From Streblospio benedicti (taxonomy: Eukaryota; Annelida; Polychaeta; Spionida; Spionidae), in the NCBI GenBank assembly GCA_019095985.1, contig CM032664.1, positions 19,751,665 through 19,815,664 of the forward strand: 64,000 nucleotides of DNA. Reading direction: 5' to 3'. The notes under the pieces were generated by a model. That model was not told the origin of the DNA. It saw nothing but the letters and a program-made list of their open reading frames with translations, and ran no database searches. Both the position numbers and the translations under genes were made by a program. Shown here piece by piece: positions 46,878 through 60,889 of this stretch (within the stretch, counting starts at the first letter, position 1; the number at the start of each line of letters is the position of its first letter).

Positions 46878-47323
46878 AGGGACATCCACAGCAACTGCCT
46901 CCTTTGATAAATTGAATTAAATATTTTGTTTCTTAATACACTTGACATGTTGCTCCTAATAACTTATTTTTTTTACAATTATTAGTATGCGTTTTGAAAA
47001 AAATGTCAATACCCATAAAATGCAGGCTCCCCTGGAAAAAGGAGCACTGCATTATCTTACAGCCTCGATCACCCGTGCGCAGACAGCCACAAACAGCTTA
47101 TCAGAAATATTTATTAAGGCTGACACAATGTAAATATTGACAGATAGGATTCTTGGGTACATTTCATGAAACCAGTTTAGAGTAATGATTAATTTTGAAG
47201 AAATGGAAAATTACACAAAGATAAAAATGTATACATGTACATGTATATTTAAATGGCTCAGCAAGTACTATTTATGTGGCATAAAAGGTTGATGTGACAT
47301 GAAATACACCTGTGCATGTCTCT
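46878..47323. mobile_element. Possible 446-bp inverted-repeat element between TTAA sites
   Basis: AGGGACATCCACAG after TTAA at 46874 is mirrored by GTGCATGTCTCT before TTAA at 47324-47327 (two mismatches). The TTAA flanks recall piggyBac-type duplication. The interior is AT-rich with no coding capacity. Confidence 0.4.
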
Positions 47324-47575
47324 TTAACATAGTCACTCTAGAACTGTACACACATCCTGTTGGTGGAATTACAAACCTTGAATATTTGTTTTCCTGTAAT
47401 TCATCCTGTAATTCAATGAGAAGCTCGTCTAACTTCTATTTCTACATGAATTACAGGTACATGTATGACAAAAACAAAGTTACTTCGTTACACTGCCCTC
47501 TAATGAGTTGCACAACAAACTATATACTATTTAGTGAATTGATGTGAAAGGGATTTCTAGTGTATTACTTGGTGT

Positions 47576-47896
47576 ACCAATATTCAATAGCTTCATTCTG
47601 CAGTAAGTTAATCAGGGAGTTGTTTTTGATTGGATGGATTAATATTGGTTTGCATGATGGATCATATTCTATTTGATTTAATTTGATTTGTTTATAACTG
47701 TGGTATGTTATACCAAATAATATGAGTAGCATATTAGTAGATGATATGCAGACTCTATCAGTAACCTTTACAAATACTAAACAACGTCTGATATAGCCTG
47801 CATGCTAATACAACCTTAACTGGCCGCTCAAGTCCAATTTTAATCCAGTCAATCAAAAACAACTTCCTGATTAACTTACTGCTATGGAATATTGGT
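47576..47896. mobile_element. Foldback element, about 320 bp with about 70-bp arms
   Basis: The left arm ACCAATATTC..CAGTAAGTTAATC and AGTTGTTTTTGATTG recurs in reverse complement at about 47825-47896. There are few mismatches and one small indel (CTTCATTCTG is absent on the right). The transcript or single strand would form a long hairpin. Confidence 0.75.
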
Positions 47897-48379
47897 GGAA
47901 ATATTCAAATTGTAATTGCATAGGAGTATGTCAGCTTATTTCAATAATGTGAAGTGATAGAATATATACTAGAGTATAAAGCAAGCCTATGACGGATGTC
48001 CTGGCTCCCATGTCTCTGCATATTAGAAGCCCATCTATATTAGTAGTAATGTGCACGGTACACCTGTATAGCGTTTGTAATTCATATTAGTATACATACC
48101 ACACACACCCAGTCCCATGGTGCTGTAGCCCACAATCAAAACTGTTCTGAGCAAGACAACAATGGAAAGAAAAACTTTAAAAAAACGTACACAAGTGTTT
48201 CTGTTTCATTACTTATACCATGGTGTAACAGAATGCATCACTGTCCCTATTCATTACCTCCTGGAGACACCAGGCTCCCGGTGTATATACACTTCCTGCT
48301 TGGTAAATGATGAACAACTCCGACTTCCACGAATCTTTCATCATAGAGGGGAAGAGTGTGTCAACATTTGGGAACCCTC

Positions 48380-48545
48380 AATATACAGTGAAACCTCCGA
48401 TTAAAACCATTTCAATAACAAAACCAACTCCGTAATAGCCTTGATAGAAAAAGACTACCGCTAACATCTATTGACACACCACCTCCTACTAGAGACCACT
48501 TGAAACAAGTCGCCATGTGGTCGAATAGAAATGTTAAAGGTCCAT
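48380..48545 (+). repeat. Copy of the dispersed GAGACCAC family
   Basis: ACAGTGAAACCTCCGATTAA opens it; AGAGACCACTTGAAACAAGT and ATGTGGTCGAATAGAAATG close it. Confidence 0.5.
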
Positions 48546-48549
48546 ATAC

Positions 48550-50310
48550 TTTTAAATTTTACGAGAAGGAATGAGGTCAAATTCAGAGACAGAGGTGGAG
48601 AGAGATACAGTGCGACTCAGACGGATATAGACAGAGAACCGCAGTTTCATTTTGGGTGCTAAATCATATTCCCGGAAAAGCAAACATTTACATTTTATTT
48701 ATGTCAGACTGTTCTAGTTCCTAAATTGACAGGGGTCAGTACGTTGGTCTTTCGCCATGCTTACATTTGACAGCCTTTTTCAAACTTTACCCTTTTTGCA
48801 CTTCGAATAGGATGATTGTTTCAGTAAAATACCAATCACTGCTCAGTCATTGCCTACGTTGTAGGAAGCCGCCCGTTCCGTGGGGTATAGACCTAAAGCA
48901 GGGGAACCCTTTGATGCCAGTCAAGTGTCAGGGAAAGTAATTTATGTTCTGAGTTTAGGATTGTTTTCGTTCACTGAATTTGGTTTCATTAAGAAATTAC
49001 ATTTTAAAAGTGGGTGTGCTTCCATCAACCCCGATAATTTTCGTATGTATAAGCTAATTATAAGGGTACAACCGGCATTGTGGACATTTTGACATTTGGT
49101 GTCTACGTGAGGTGATAACATACGGCTCGGTACAGCTTAACCACGGTTGAAAACTCGTAGAACTGTATATATAGTGACACTTTTGCTACTGTCTCGGTAC
49201 TGCCCCCAAATTCACCGCACTGGACACACACACTTGAAAGACCCCCACGGTTTCCATGGGGTTCATGCAGTAGAGAGACAGTAGGGAAGCAGTACTGCCA
49301 GTTGTGCCCTTGGCTTTAGGTAGGTTTTCGTCCTTGTCTAGAATGTTACTTTTTCATTGTTGGTGAGCTGTGAATTGGGTAAAAAATACACTAAGAATGG
49401 ACAAGCATTGCACAAGTCACAAATTCTTGTACAGACCAATAGCCCATATAATTCATTTCTCCGCTAACAACATCTCCATTGTTCGAGAAGGTCATTACAG
49501 TTATTATATGAAGCTCTTTCAGATTTATTTCATTATTTATTTTTGCTCTTTTTTCCAATCAAACTACTACAAACTGAGAAAACTACAAATCTAACAATCG
49601 TAACTTCACGTCCACAATAGAGGACTATACCCAAGCATAATAACCTTCACCTCTCTTCATATTTGTTTGATGAATTGCTTCTTCCCCAAAACACGCTACA
49701 CTATCAGCTCCTGACAACAGTAGTTACTGAGAAAGACATAAATTCAACAGGTGTTTACAATGATTGATAACACAGCCCGAATCCTGAAATGGGAGTGAGG
49801 TTCTAAGGGGTCATGCAATCCCATATTCCTTTGTGCTCTCCTGTGTTTCCCACATCTCATTACAGCCTTTCTTTGCTGCACCCCACTAACTGGGTAGGGC
49901 ACATCCCTCTTAGAAATCGCCCCCGCACCCCATGTATATCCCTCATTGTTTAGCATTTCTGCCTGCATTCAAATATGTTACCACCCCTCTTCTTTTGTGT
50001 AGCGCTCTTCAAAACATAACACTATTTTCTAAGCCTTTTCACATATCCCACAAAACATATTTTACACAGCACTCTTTTCTTTTCTTTACCCTTTCCCCAC
50101 AGTCCCACCTCTCTATACCCCTTCCATCCAGTTAACAACAATCGCATCAACGAAAAGCTTAGGTGTTTACTATGATTGATAACCACAGACAGTCATGAAA
50201 TTATAATGAATGTGCGCAAGCCACGGCTACAAGTCTGCAGAAGATTGTCGCGGCAGCAGCTTTGCAAACAATAATGCATCAACTACCCCTGTCAGGCAGT
50301 AGACTGCATC
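48550..50310. other. Mixed-composition DNA, no supported gene
   Basis: Short open frames only; nothing recognisable. Confidence 0.35.
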
Positions 50311-50319
50311 TGGATGAGT

Positions 50320-50600
50320 GGGAACAGTACAACTCCCAATTAAGACAACCTCTTTAAATGGACCACCACTATAATACGACTATTTCTCATCGATCCAAGC
50401 CGTGAGAAACATGCCAATGAGAATCCCTCACCTACTAGATGAGAGCACTTTTATTTTCTTAATGGAGATGTTCTACTGTACAACCCCCAATTAAAATCAC
50501 ATCTAGAAAGAGCCCACTCCTCTGAACCTCCGTGCAGATACCACTGGAGGCCATTCCCCCGGGTGACCATGATAAAGAGGCTTTACTGAGTACAACACAC
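50320..50600 (+). repeat. Two adjacent partial copies of the GAGACCAC family
   Basis: The start word ACAGTACAACTCCCAATTAA at 50326 recurs as CTGTACAACCCCCAATTAAA near 50474. Each is followed by diverged ACCAC words. Confidence 0.5.
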
Positions 50601-50634
50601 CATGATAATTCTATAGATGTTCTCCTGCTGCACT

Positions 50635-50800
50635 GGCAGATCCAGGGAGTGCATTCGCCCACGTCCACCCCCTTCTCTCGTAAATATTACCTGTTTTTCT
50701 GTGTGTTTGCATTGTCTCATTGATCTCAATGCATTTTCAATGAACAACTCATTTTTTTCTATGTCCCTGGTTGCGCTCCACCTGTTTCAAAATCCTGGGT
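50635..50800 (+). mobile_element. MITE copy, GCAGATCCAGG family, decayed
   Basis: GGCAGATCCAGGGAGTGCAT opens it and AATCCTGGGT closes it, with CGCCCACGTCCACCCCC near the left end as in the copy at 31971. Confidence 0.55.
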
Positions 50801-50809
50801 AATCAATGT

Positions 50810-53800
50810 GGGCGATAATTGAAGCCGACGCTCAGTTGCATTCATTGTTCATTGGCTTGGACATCCTTCTGGTTTTTGTTTTTGTTTTTAACTTTTTTTG
50901 TCCTAGCTTGCTCCCAGATTCCCATAAACATTCTTTAATACCCGGCTGTGACCTTGTTTCATATTAGGGATGGGCGTTCTCCATCGATGATTCGAAACGT
51001 TGAGTTTGTACACAATGTGTTTCCATTGGCATTTTCTTCTTTCTCCATGCCCTAGGGCGCGTGCATACCATTGCAACTGTAACATACCGGTACATATTTG
51101 ACGTGTACATGTATGTACCAAAGAGCAGCATGTGTCTGGTTATATGTTTGAGTTTTGTCTAACACACTGCACCAGACCCATCCGGTACTCGAGCCCAAGA
51201 CTTTCTGGTGGCAAATTCAAGTGACAAGGCAATAATTTGAAACTACCTCAGAAAGCTTTCAACTCTGCTCTAGTTTTCATCAGCCTGCCGCCGACTCCTA
51301 TTCGTCGGTAACTGTATTGCTAATAGTCTCGTCACGTGTGTTCTTTGGAAACAAGATCATCTTCTGGTCAATGTAAACGTATTTCTAGCCTCCTAAAGTT
51401 CTGTCACAATTCGGGGGTGAACTTCCGTGACTGTTAGGCAGGGGCTTTTTACCGTAATCAATAACTTCACACCCAGAATCGTCTGTCCATTCAGCCTCAA
51501 GCACGCACCTGTCAAAATCCGTGGTTTTAGGCCTCACGCCAGACATGGAAACGCACAAATTGGCCCTTTGCTTTTGTCAGTTGGTGAGAGTGAGGGGGTT
51601 GCAAGTTTATTGAATGTGGGTTTGTGAAGGAGGCTGTTATTGTTATTGGATGTTATGTATGGCAAGTCCACGTTGTAATTGGTTATCAAATAAAGAATAC
51701 ACTTTTGCTTCATGAGGCCGAGAGGACAATAATGTAATTAAACTAGAGCAGAGTTTTTAAACCCTAAAATTAGGGACACCGAGCAATTGTGGACTTTGTA
51801 ACATTCTCTAATTGTTATGATTCCATTTGATAGAATAGAATAGATAAAGGACATCTCAATAACGCATACGCCTTTCCCCTCTACCACCGCTGGTATCTCT
51901 AAAATAGCGAGGCTTCATTGTGCATTACATGAGACAGATCTAGAGTGCAAAACGAAAGTTACATTCGACTGCTAGTGTCTTTAAACCTCTCCTTACACTC
52001 AACAATTCACTCTGCTTGTGTTAGTTATTTCTCCAATATATTTTAGCAGCTATGTGAATATACTCTGACAGGCAAACCGCATTGCTAGGCGAAAGTGATG
52101 GTAGATATAAATTCGGTGTCCCAATGCATTATGGCAGTGCATGTTTGGGCGTTCTACTTCCTCTTTCTAATAGACTGTCTTTCCTGTAACATGTTTTCGG
52201 CTGTATGCTATGAAAAACGTAGAACATTCTAGACGATGTCTTTCTATTCAGGTTTCACAACTATTTCTGAAAACACTGTTATACGTCAAATGAACGAACA
52301 TCAGACACGTCAAAGCCGCTAGCATCAAGTTTAATTGTCTGGCACGAAAAATGCCCCATGTCATGCTGAAATAACTAGAAGGTTGATGACGGGGGCGGCA
52401 GGGAGGCTAAGAAAGGCATGCGAATGTTCTCATGGTGGGGAACTATGAACATAGCCGGCCCGGGTAATAGGTGACAGCCCATGTGAAAAATCATAGCGTA
52501 CATTGCTTTACGCTCTTGCAAGGATAATCATGCTATGCATACACGCTTATCACTTCTCAACTCTCCTACTCTTCACGTTCGTTTTGTAATTTACCTACAC
52601 CTAAAGGCCACCTTTATTATGGAGAGAATGTTGGTAGTATATGTGGAAATAGCAAAATGTACTTTGTGCAACCTGAAGGATGATAGTACACAGTCAGGCC
52701 CGTAGGAAGCAAAACGAGATTTTAAGTTTATTTGAAACAAACACATAAAACATGAGCAACTTGCATGTAAATTTGATTGGACTATTGCTTATTTACATGT
52801 CAAATTGATTAAAATAATTGTTTTCGTGTATTTCCCCAAGAGATATTGGCAAGGGCATAATTAGGCCCCTATATTCCAAACATTGTAAATGTGAAATTAC
52901 GATCACAAATTGTAGATTAGCATCACTCAGATGTGACAGTTTCATACAATTAGGGCAATCTCTGAAAGTGATCAGTAGTTTTTGCTTACAATGTGCTTAC
53001 AGACATGTTACAGTCCGTATAAATTTATGTGCAAACTATGATGGTTGTATGCATCATTTCAAAGTTTGCAAGTCCCAGAGATTGGTAAGACCATTTAAAA
53101 AGTTGTGATCTATAATTGTGGATTTTTTTCACACATGATTGGTCAGGCCATGATTGAAATATTGCATTATTTTCCCCACACAAATTATTGGTCAGGCCAT
53201 GGCCTTACCGCCTTAACCCTTCCTACAGCTACACATGCGTATGCTTGAAGTCTGAGTGTGTGAATACATGGACAGTTTCCATCAGTCCCTACTCAAAACA
53301 ACGCAAAAACTGCACTGTCAACCACAATATTAACAGTGACCAATGCTTAATCACGATGGCATGGCACCTTGGGCCGTGAACTTTTGAAAGGCTAGCCCTG
53401 TGTAATATCAGGTAGGACAGGGCCGGCAAGCAGTTCTTATTTGATACCCTGCCTACTATGAGGGTGCATGGCTATTCAGTCGATAATAGTTCTCTCCAGT
53501 CTTTACATAGTAATGAACGTTTTCAACATTGAGACCACAGTGGCACAGTATGATGGATATGATCCCTGATTCGGACAGAGCACACAACAGGAATGTATTC
53601 CATGTTGGTAAGGATAGTGAATTACACAATGCTACACGAATAGCAAGTAGATATATTTATCATGTCACAAATTATACATAGAGAAGGGAGTGGTATTTTA
53701 GTGGGTTCGTTGCTTTGTCAGGGAGTTCATAATGGTTCTAACAAACATATATGCCTTTCCCCATACCTTAAACAGCCGACCACTGGTTGAACAACTAAGT

Positions 53801-54100
53801 TCACACATTAGGATAATCAGGTAATTCTGACCTCTAAAAGACAATTATCTAGTACTACAATGCGGCCAAACACTATGAAACAAGGCTGCAGATAATTCCA
53901 ATAACACTCAAACAGATCCTCTGCTCTGAATTATTGATGGTGCCCTGCCTCAAAAGATTACTTTCTTCAACCTCTCACCAAAACTTAATATGGATCATAA
54001 AGTATGACAACTGTGTGAAGTAGACGGCCCAATCAGAATTCTTAAGTACTACATTTCCTTGTAGTTCACATACATGCATTGCATGTGTGGAGGTAGAGGG
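50810..54100. other. AT-rich DNA, no supported gene
   Basis: A 96-codon plus-strand frame at 52818-53108 has no recognisable motif or splice context. Confidence 0.35.
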
Positions 54101-54189
54101 GGGGGTCTCATCTCCCACGCAGTGTGGGGCTTGAGAGAACGATTGAGCATAGTAAACACGTTTTCTTCGAGTCCTTTAGAACGAAACAG

Positions 54190-54402
54190 TATGGCTGTCG
54201 GGAAAGTGGAAAGAGTTTTAACAACTTGACACTTCACTTGAGAAGCAACACTGGAGAGAAACCTTATCAGTGCACATTTTGTGCAAGTATCATTCAGCCA
54301 GACGAGAAATCTAAATACCCATATGATGACTCACCAGAAACCATATGCTTGTAGTATAGATTGGAAGAGGCACATGCCCAAGCACATGGTAATTCACACA
54401 TG
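54190..54402 (+). pseudogene. Decayed C2H2 zinc-finger gene fragment
   Basis: The bases encode [20 protein letters not shown] then [11 protein letters not shown], the linker-plus-finger pattern of Krueppel-type C2H2 proteins. The first finger has Ser for the second Cys and Asn for the second His. After 54290 the finger pattern moves to another frame ([12 protein letters not shown], then HMPKHMVIHT), so a frameshift and loss of parts have occurred. Fewer than three finger remnants remain and no second exon is seen. Probably a relic of a host zinc-finger gene. Confidence 0.6.
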
Positions 54403-54429
54403 AGAGAACCATAATAGTGGGTATACAAT

Positions 54430-57400
54430 TTTGCATCATCGGAACTCATTTTTTAGATGACAGTTAAAAGTGATGCTTATGCATCTAAGGTTAGGTGTTA
54501 CACAGAACACAGCGATGTGACTGCTGAGCCTTAGGTGGGGAAAAGACGTTCTATTTATGAGCAGTAACCTGATATCATAAGCTAACGAGCGTAATCAGTC
54601 AAATCCGAGCGTCCAGAATTACCAATGCCGGCTGCCGTTTTAGTATTGTCTGTTTCTTTATGGACACCATAAACTGAATCATTACATAGTAAATCATATT
54701 ATCCTCGATTATTGCGTTATTATCACTGTTATTGCTGAATGTAACGCTTGCTAGCATATCTCTATTGACCAGAATCATGTTAATCATGACATTGTTAAGA
54801 AGTAATCCTTGATCCACCCAGTTCTTATTGTAGTTGCAGAGAAAATACATTCATCCATAACTTGTGAAAATACCTGAGCATTCTTATACAAGATCAAAGT
54901 GTCCGTGATAACTACTGGTATTGAACATCACTACTAGAACCTGGACTGTCAAATGGTGAGTTGTTTGAAGTGTTATCAGTATCAATATTTTCTATGGGCT
55001 GCATTGTATTTGCATAGTTCGAGCCGAGAATGCGTGAAAGGAAGTTGTAGCATTATTCTGATGACAATATAGATGTTTTAATTGTCTCTTTCTTTGATAG
55101 AAATTGTGGGGCTTAGCAGTATGCTGAGTGTACGACCATGGTTTTGCATCCGCTAAGGGCCCGTATTTATGGAGAAGTTACATTTTTTGCAATTAGCACG
55201 TCCTCTGAGTGTTTCCGTGGTGTAATGGCATTATTCTGTTGACAATATAGATATTTTTGATTGCATGTTTTACAGCTATCACGTCGTCCGTCTAAGCCCC
55301 CCGCCCCTATACCCACCTGATATTAAAAAAGCATAATCATGATTTACCCCTTGTACATCTCCCATGCGTAAACATTCGGGAATGCAGATTGGTGACTATC
55401 AGACCGGGGCTGCACTCTTCAACTGCACCAAGACAGTTGGGTGAGTGTTTCAGAATTAAGCAGCCCAGCCACAAAAATGTATTACCTTTAGCACAAATTA
55501 AATTTATTCTTGTGAAGGCACTTCATTACGAAACATATTTACGACAATCACATTAACAGTAAACGGTCTTTTAAGCACTTTAAGTGAGTTCCATGGCATT
55601 TTGCTCGGGTCAGACAATCCTGATTATTGAAATCTCCTTTATATTGCAGTCAGTGTCATTTGTCAAATTATATCGTCATCCCCTCGATGTATTGTTTACA
55701 GAAAGAATAATATTTAATATACATATTGCTCTTCTCCTAATGAACTGTTAATTGTCGTGGGTGGACATTTGTTACACTGTCTGACTGAAGCTTTAGAAAA
55801 ACTTACTACATTTGACCTTTCATAACGCAATTATATTATACTTTAATAAAGTAATTTAATTAATTCTAGCATTTCCGTCACATTTAAACGTGAAAGTTTA
55901 CCTTGTTTGCGTAAATGTCGTCTTGTAAAACGCCTTGAATACCAGGATTTCCTCTAAACATGTGCAATAGAATTTGTTAACATAGAGTAACTAAATAACG
56001 AAGTAATCACAATATAATTACCATGTGTGTGTTTTAGTCCCCTATTTTTCGGATATTGTTTTTCAGGTAGGTGGGCGGGGTTTTATACACAATTTCTTTG
56101 AAGAAGCATCATTTTAAACGGAGGTCATACATTTATGTTGTAGAAAGGAAATATAAACACCAAAATATAGGAGTCTTTTTGGGTTGCAGTCTTCTCGGCT
56201 GTTCGGGCAATTTACAGCATTCGCCCCAGATCTCTATCAGCAGTCGTGTCCATTCCAAACTCACTAGGGAGAGTTCAGTGTGTAGTTCCAGGTGAGCACT
56301 GGCGCTACACTATTAACCATTTACACATGCTTACCTTGCCAGATCTGTACTGTTAAAAGCATGGGTGCGTCGCAGTCGGTTAGCAACCAGGTAGGAATGG
56401 GTTTGCTTAACAACCATCAATAGAAAAAACGACTAAGAGTCAAAAGCACACGTTCCTGGCAACCCTACCAACTGCCTATATATAGCCCTGTTGTTGTGGT
56501 TTACATCTCAAAACTCTAAACGCCACAGATATTCTATACACTAACTTAAATACACCCATGGGGCCTTTGGAGGATTTCATAGCATTAAATAAGGCAGGAA
56601 TAAAACCAAACCTCCAAGACATTTACCATGTTGCATTTAACTTAATTCCAGCAACACAATTAGTAGTGGAACCTATTTGCTGTACCATGGATCAAATAAT
56701 ATATTTACTCTGTTTAAATACTTTGAACGTGCATAATATATTATTACAAGCCAATGAACTTAAAGCGATAATACAATAGTCCAAAGAAATTGAGTCACGC
56801 AAGAGTCCTTTTTCTGCAACATAACAAAAGCTGGACACACAGAACACTTCATCAGGTTGAAAGGTGATATTTCCTTTTTCACATTATTTATCCTAAAGAA
56901 TCGTCTATTATGGCAAATCACTTTGCAGAAAACGTGTTGAGCAAAGGACTTGCAGCTATTCTGGAATTGCATATTTGTCAGTTTTCTGTATATGGTAAAC
57001 GTGACTTTATCATTTGCAGATTCTTTTTGGGTATGAAGGCCCAAAAGGGATACAGTATATCCATATATATAGCGAAAGGTTAAGATTTAGATGACGATAG
57101 TGTAATTTTGTAGTTGATTGGTAACACTATGAATTACGTTCAAGTGTTACCCTTTGATTATAAATATAAATAGTTGATAAATTTGCCAAAATAAAACATT
57201 GCAAATTTTCTTCATTGAATTAGTTGCAAAATAGTCATGACAAATGAATATACATCCAACTATTTTGCCTTTTCCATCTCACATCAAAATAAGTTCACTA
57301 TTTGAGCAGTCCCGCACGCGTCGCCTCGTACCACTAACTGGAAACAGCTCCCCGCCCCACATAATCACACATTTTTTTACCTTTTACCACCACACCCTTT

Positions 57401-57970
57401 GCCCCCACATTGTCCAGCCTTTCCTCTTGCATGCCAATCCTTATAACTATCCAACCGATCCGATATACACACAAAGATACAAGTTAACCAGATCATAAAA
57501 CAACTTACGAGGTTTAAATGGCTCTTCAAATGACAGAAATGTTGCCACCTAGTTTTAATTCACAAGTAAAGAGGTCGTTTCACGTGATCGTAAGCATCTT
57601 AAGACCCCTAATCATGTTGCCAGTGTCCATTAAGGAGACAAATGCAATAAGAAAAGTTGTTCTGCACATGAAATGGCGAGGCTGAGTGTTCATTTTTCAC
57701 GGGAAATGATTCCAAACGACATTTTAGCTGCTCTTTGAGTACATCCAAACGCAGAAAAAATGGCAAAAATCAACTTAGTTATTATTCATGATGTCTGTTT
57801 TCCAGAATGTAAAATGTATTGAAAAGGTAAAGACCTCCTGGGCTAGGCTGGAGTGCACTCTTTCTTTTTACCTCACAGATTTTCTTCTTTTTTTTCTTCA
57901 GTACGTTGTTAAAGAAGAACCTCCAATAAATAACACACGTATAAAAATATTTCTAATACTAACTTGATTT
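54430..57970. other. AT-rich DNA, no supported gene
   Basis: Short unrelated frames only; no convincing repeat. Confidence 0.35.
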
Positions 57971-57974
57971 TATT

Positions 57975-58035
57975 ACAGAGGATGTCACTTTAAAGGGGTG
58001 GTCTTCATTGGATGGTATACTATATCCCACTTTCC
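57975..58035 (-). repeat. Fragment of the GAGACCAC family
   Basis: AAAGGGGTGGTCTTCATTGG followed by ATGGTATACTATA matches the reversed family start. Confidence 0.35.
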
Positions 58036-58767
58036 AGCCGTAGACACGTTTCCGTTATCATAGGATTTGAACCAGTGCAATAGGTCACAGACATCTTAAT
58101 GCATATTTGAGCATTTCATAAGGTGTCTGGTCCAAGTTCAAATTCCACTGAGGAAGTTTTATCAATACACATGATCAAAGTGGGCATATATCAGGTCAAA
58201 AGCTTGCCACTTTTCCATAATTCTTTGGCCGATTTCTACCTTCCTGAATTTCTTGGACTTGTTTTTCCATATTCTGTGTTGTTTGGTCTAGGTCACCCCT
58301 GTCATTGGTTTCACATTTGTATACTTCAGACTGTCTTTACCAGTCCATAATACTGCGTATCATGAGATGACGATGGGTCAGCCAGGTTGTGCCAGTTATC
58401 AATGCCAAAGACAAATCCATAATGATACAGCTGTCTGAAGCCAATTAGAGCTCCTCTCATGCATACATGTACCTTAAAACGAACACCCCTTAAAAATATC
58501 ATAACTAGGGACTCCCCAGATCAATAGCATAGAGAGATCACTTTTTCATTGGCACCACTCGAAGACAGTCCGCTGTGTGACTTAAAAGATGCTCTACTGT
58601 ATCCATATCTTTCATATCCATTGTTATAAGACGAAACTACTGACGCACTACTCCATCACGGAGGAAGATCGTGCTCTGTCAGCAATTTTCTTGTATCAAA
58701 CAGCAAATCTTAAGGATATTGCAGCACCTAGTAACAGTTTCATAAAAACTTTTTCCACGTCTGTTTC

Positions 58768-58797
58768 CCATGACACGATACGATACAATACGATATG
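58768..58797. repeat. (ACGAT)n-like microsatellite
   Basis: Five-base CGATA/CAATA units repeat about five times. Confidence 0.75.
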
Positions 58798-59503
58798 AAC
58801 ATGTACATGTACAAATGCTAGAAATAAAAAGAAATTAAAAAAGAAACGGCTATCACAAGTAGGATATATAGGCGCGTGTGTTGTGACAAAGAGCTATAAT
58901 TGAAATAACTAGATGCTGCAATCATTACAATGCACGAGATCATGATATTGTCAGCTAGTTATGTAGTCTCTAAATAAAACCATTATGTTTCGATTCACAT
59001 GACAGAAATATCATGACCATGTAGTTTTGACTCACAAATACTGGGGTGCAGTACCATTCTAAATGATCTTTCACGTTTATAGTGTGAGTAAGAGCAGTAC
59101 AAGAATAGAATATTAACAAAACCAATTATCCTTAAACCAACATGATTTACCACATAAAATGTATTCTTGATCAAATAAAGAAATGCAATACACAGTAGCA
59201 TTTGCAGCTGGAGTTCTACAAGTTTCAAAGGTTTCCAACGAGGCAATATTTCTTCCAGTAACATAAAGGCTGAAGGAGAGATAGATTCCAAAGATATACT
59301 GTACTCCTAAATAAACGAGTGTTTTCTTTGCATTAAATTTCTCTCGCGATTTAATGAACATTTTCAATAATCCGCTTTAAAGTAATTTGCTGGATTTTAG
59401 TTGGTGTGTGGTTATAATTTGGTTTAGATAAAGTATCATACCATAGAACCTCTCTATTAAGATTGTTCTGATACTGGCCTTCCAATGGCCTAAATGAACA
59501 TAA

Positions 59504-59651
59504 GCAGATCCGGGAGCAAGCCCCCTTTCCCCCGCCAAAATATTTATTTTTGGTATGCCCGCTATCGATAACCCCACGAGATCCCTTAATTCAAGGAACA
59601 CCCCCCCCCCCCGCCCCAATCACACACACACTCCCAAAAATCTGGATCTGC
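59504..59651 (+). mobile_element. MITE copy, GCAGATCCAGG family
   Basis: GCAGATCCGGG opens it, TCTGGATCTGC closes it, with C runs at 59599-59616 and a TTATTTTTGGTATGCCCGCT middle parallel to the copy at 31971. Confidence 0.65.
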
Positions 59652-59869
59652 AGGTGATGTAGATGATTTTATGAAGGTGTGAGTTAGCATAATGTAGCGA
59701 TATTGTAGTATTATTATTGTGTGTATATATTGGGTGTATGGGATTTGTGATGGGGAGTCTATAGAATCAAAATTAAAATAAACAAGTGTGTGGGGGGAAA
59801 TTATGTTTAAGTGTGTCGATACCCATGTAGCAGTGAATATACACATACTTTGCTCGTGGTCTTGTTATA

Positions 59870-59960
59870 GAAGTGATTTGTTTAGATTTGAGGCCACACA
59901 AATTAGTCTTATTATGGAGATGGTCTCTTTTTAAAGGTGGTCTTAACTGGGTGTTATACT
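59870..59960 (-). repeat. Fragment of the GAGACCAC family, reverse orientation
   Basis: GGAGATGGTCTCTTTTTAAA, then GGTGGTCTTAACTGGGTG and TTATACTA, is the reversed family start with CAATTAAGACCACC-like words. Confidence 0.5.
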
Positions 59961-60889
59961 AAAATACAGTGCAACATGTTCATGCAACCACTTGGGACTT
60001 CCGACCCTACATACCACACACAAAAATGTGCCCATGTGACAGTGATGGATCTAGAAGAGGGACAATTCCAGAATCCAGAATCTATTAAATCGAACTTTGT
60101 CTACTTTGATAACTGGATTTTATGGCTAACTCTAGAATTAGCAATACACTTCATGACTAACAGCCCCTGGTAACGTCGAATGCGGTATGACTCGAATTCC
60201 AGATCTTGCTGCCCAACTGATCATAAGAACTGGCACCACTGGCTGTACTACACATTTTGGATTATCGATAACACTTGAGAGGTGGTGGTTTTACGTGTTA
60301 TAGAGATGGCAGGAAAATCCCAGCGTGTCAGGTTTCATGATCCCCGATAGAGTGAGTCGGTGCCGTGGAAAATATATGATGTCGCCATTGATTCTTTGTT
60401 GAGACAACCATTATAGTGCATTTAACTCGAGGAAGTGTGCAATGCATTATCAATTTGGGCTGGGTCTTAAAATGAATTATGTAAATTGGAGCATGTTTGT
60501 TCATGTTAGTTATACAGTGCAGCAGAGGCTTTATATTGCTACCACATGAGAGACGGACCTCAAGTGGTCTCATTGCAGGGGTGTTCTATGAAAATTCGCT
60601 TCCACCGTCTCAATGTATTTAAAATGAGATGAAGCCGATTGTCCCATTTTTGTTGCGCAACTGACTTTGGAATCACCTCAAGGAGCAATTCACACGAATA
60701 CAACCCACAAAACCGCCTTTATTTTCTTAGTGAGTTTTCTGTTAAGTGTAAAACCCATTAAAAATTTATATTCTATTTTCTTACAGAAATCAAGATACAG
60801 CCGTGTGAAGTCGCACGATAACCTTGAAGGTATGAGTTTTGAAACCGCTTGGTAGGTTCAACAGGCGGCTGCCGCGCGGCTGTTGTGCA

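Noticed and set aside
59113-59367. Membrane-protein-like minus-strand frame with cysteines
   Set aside because: Another long frame overlaps it on the same strand, so the region is simply poor in stops; no family or splice support. Kept only as a remote possibility.
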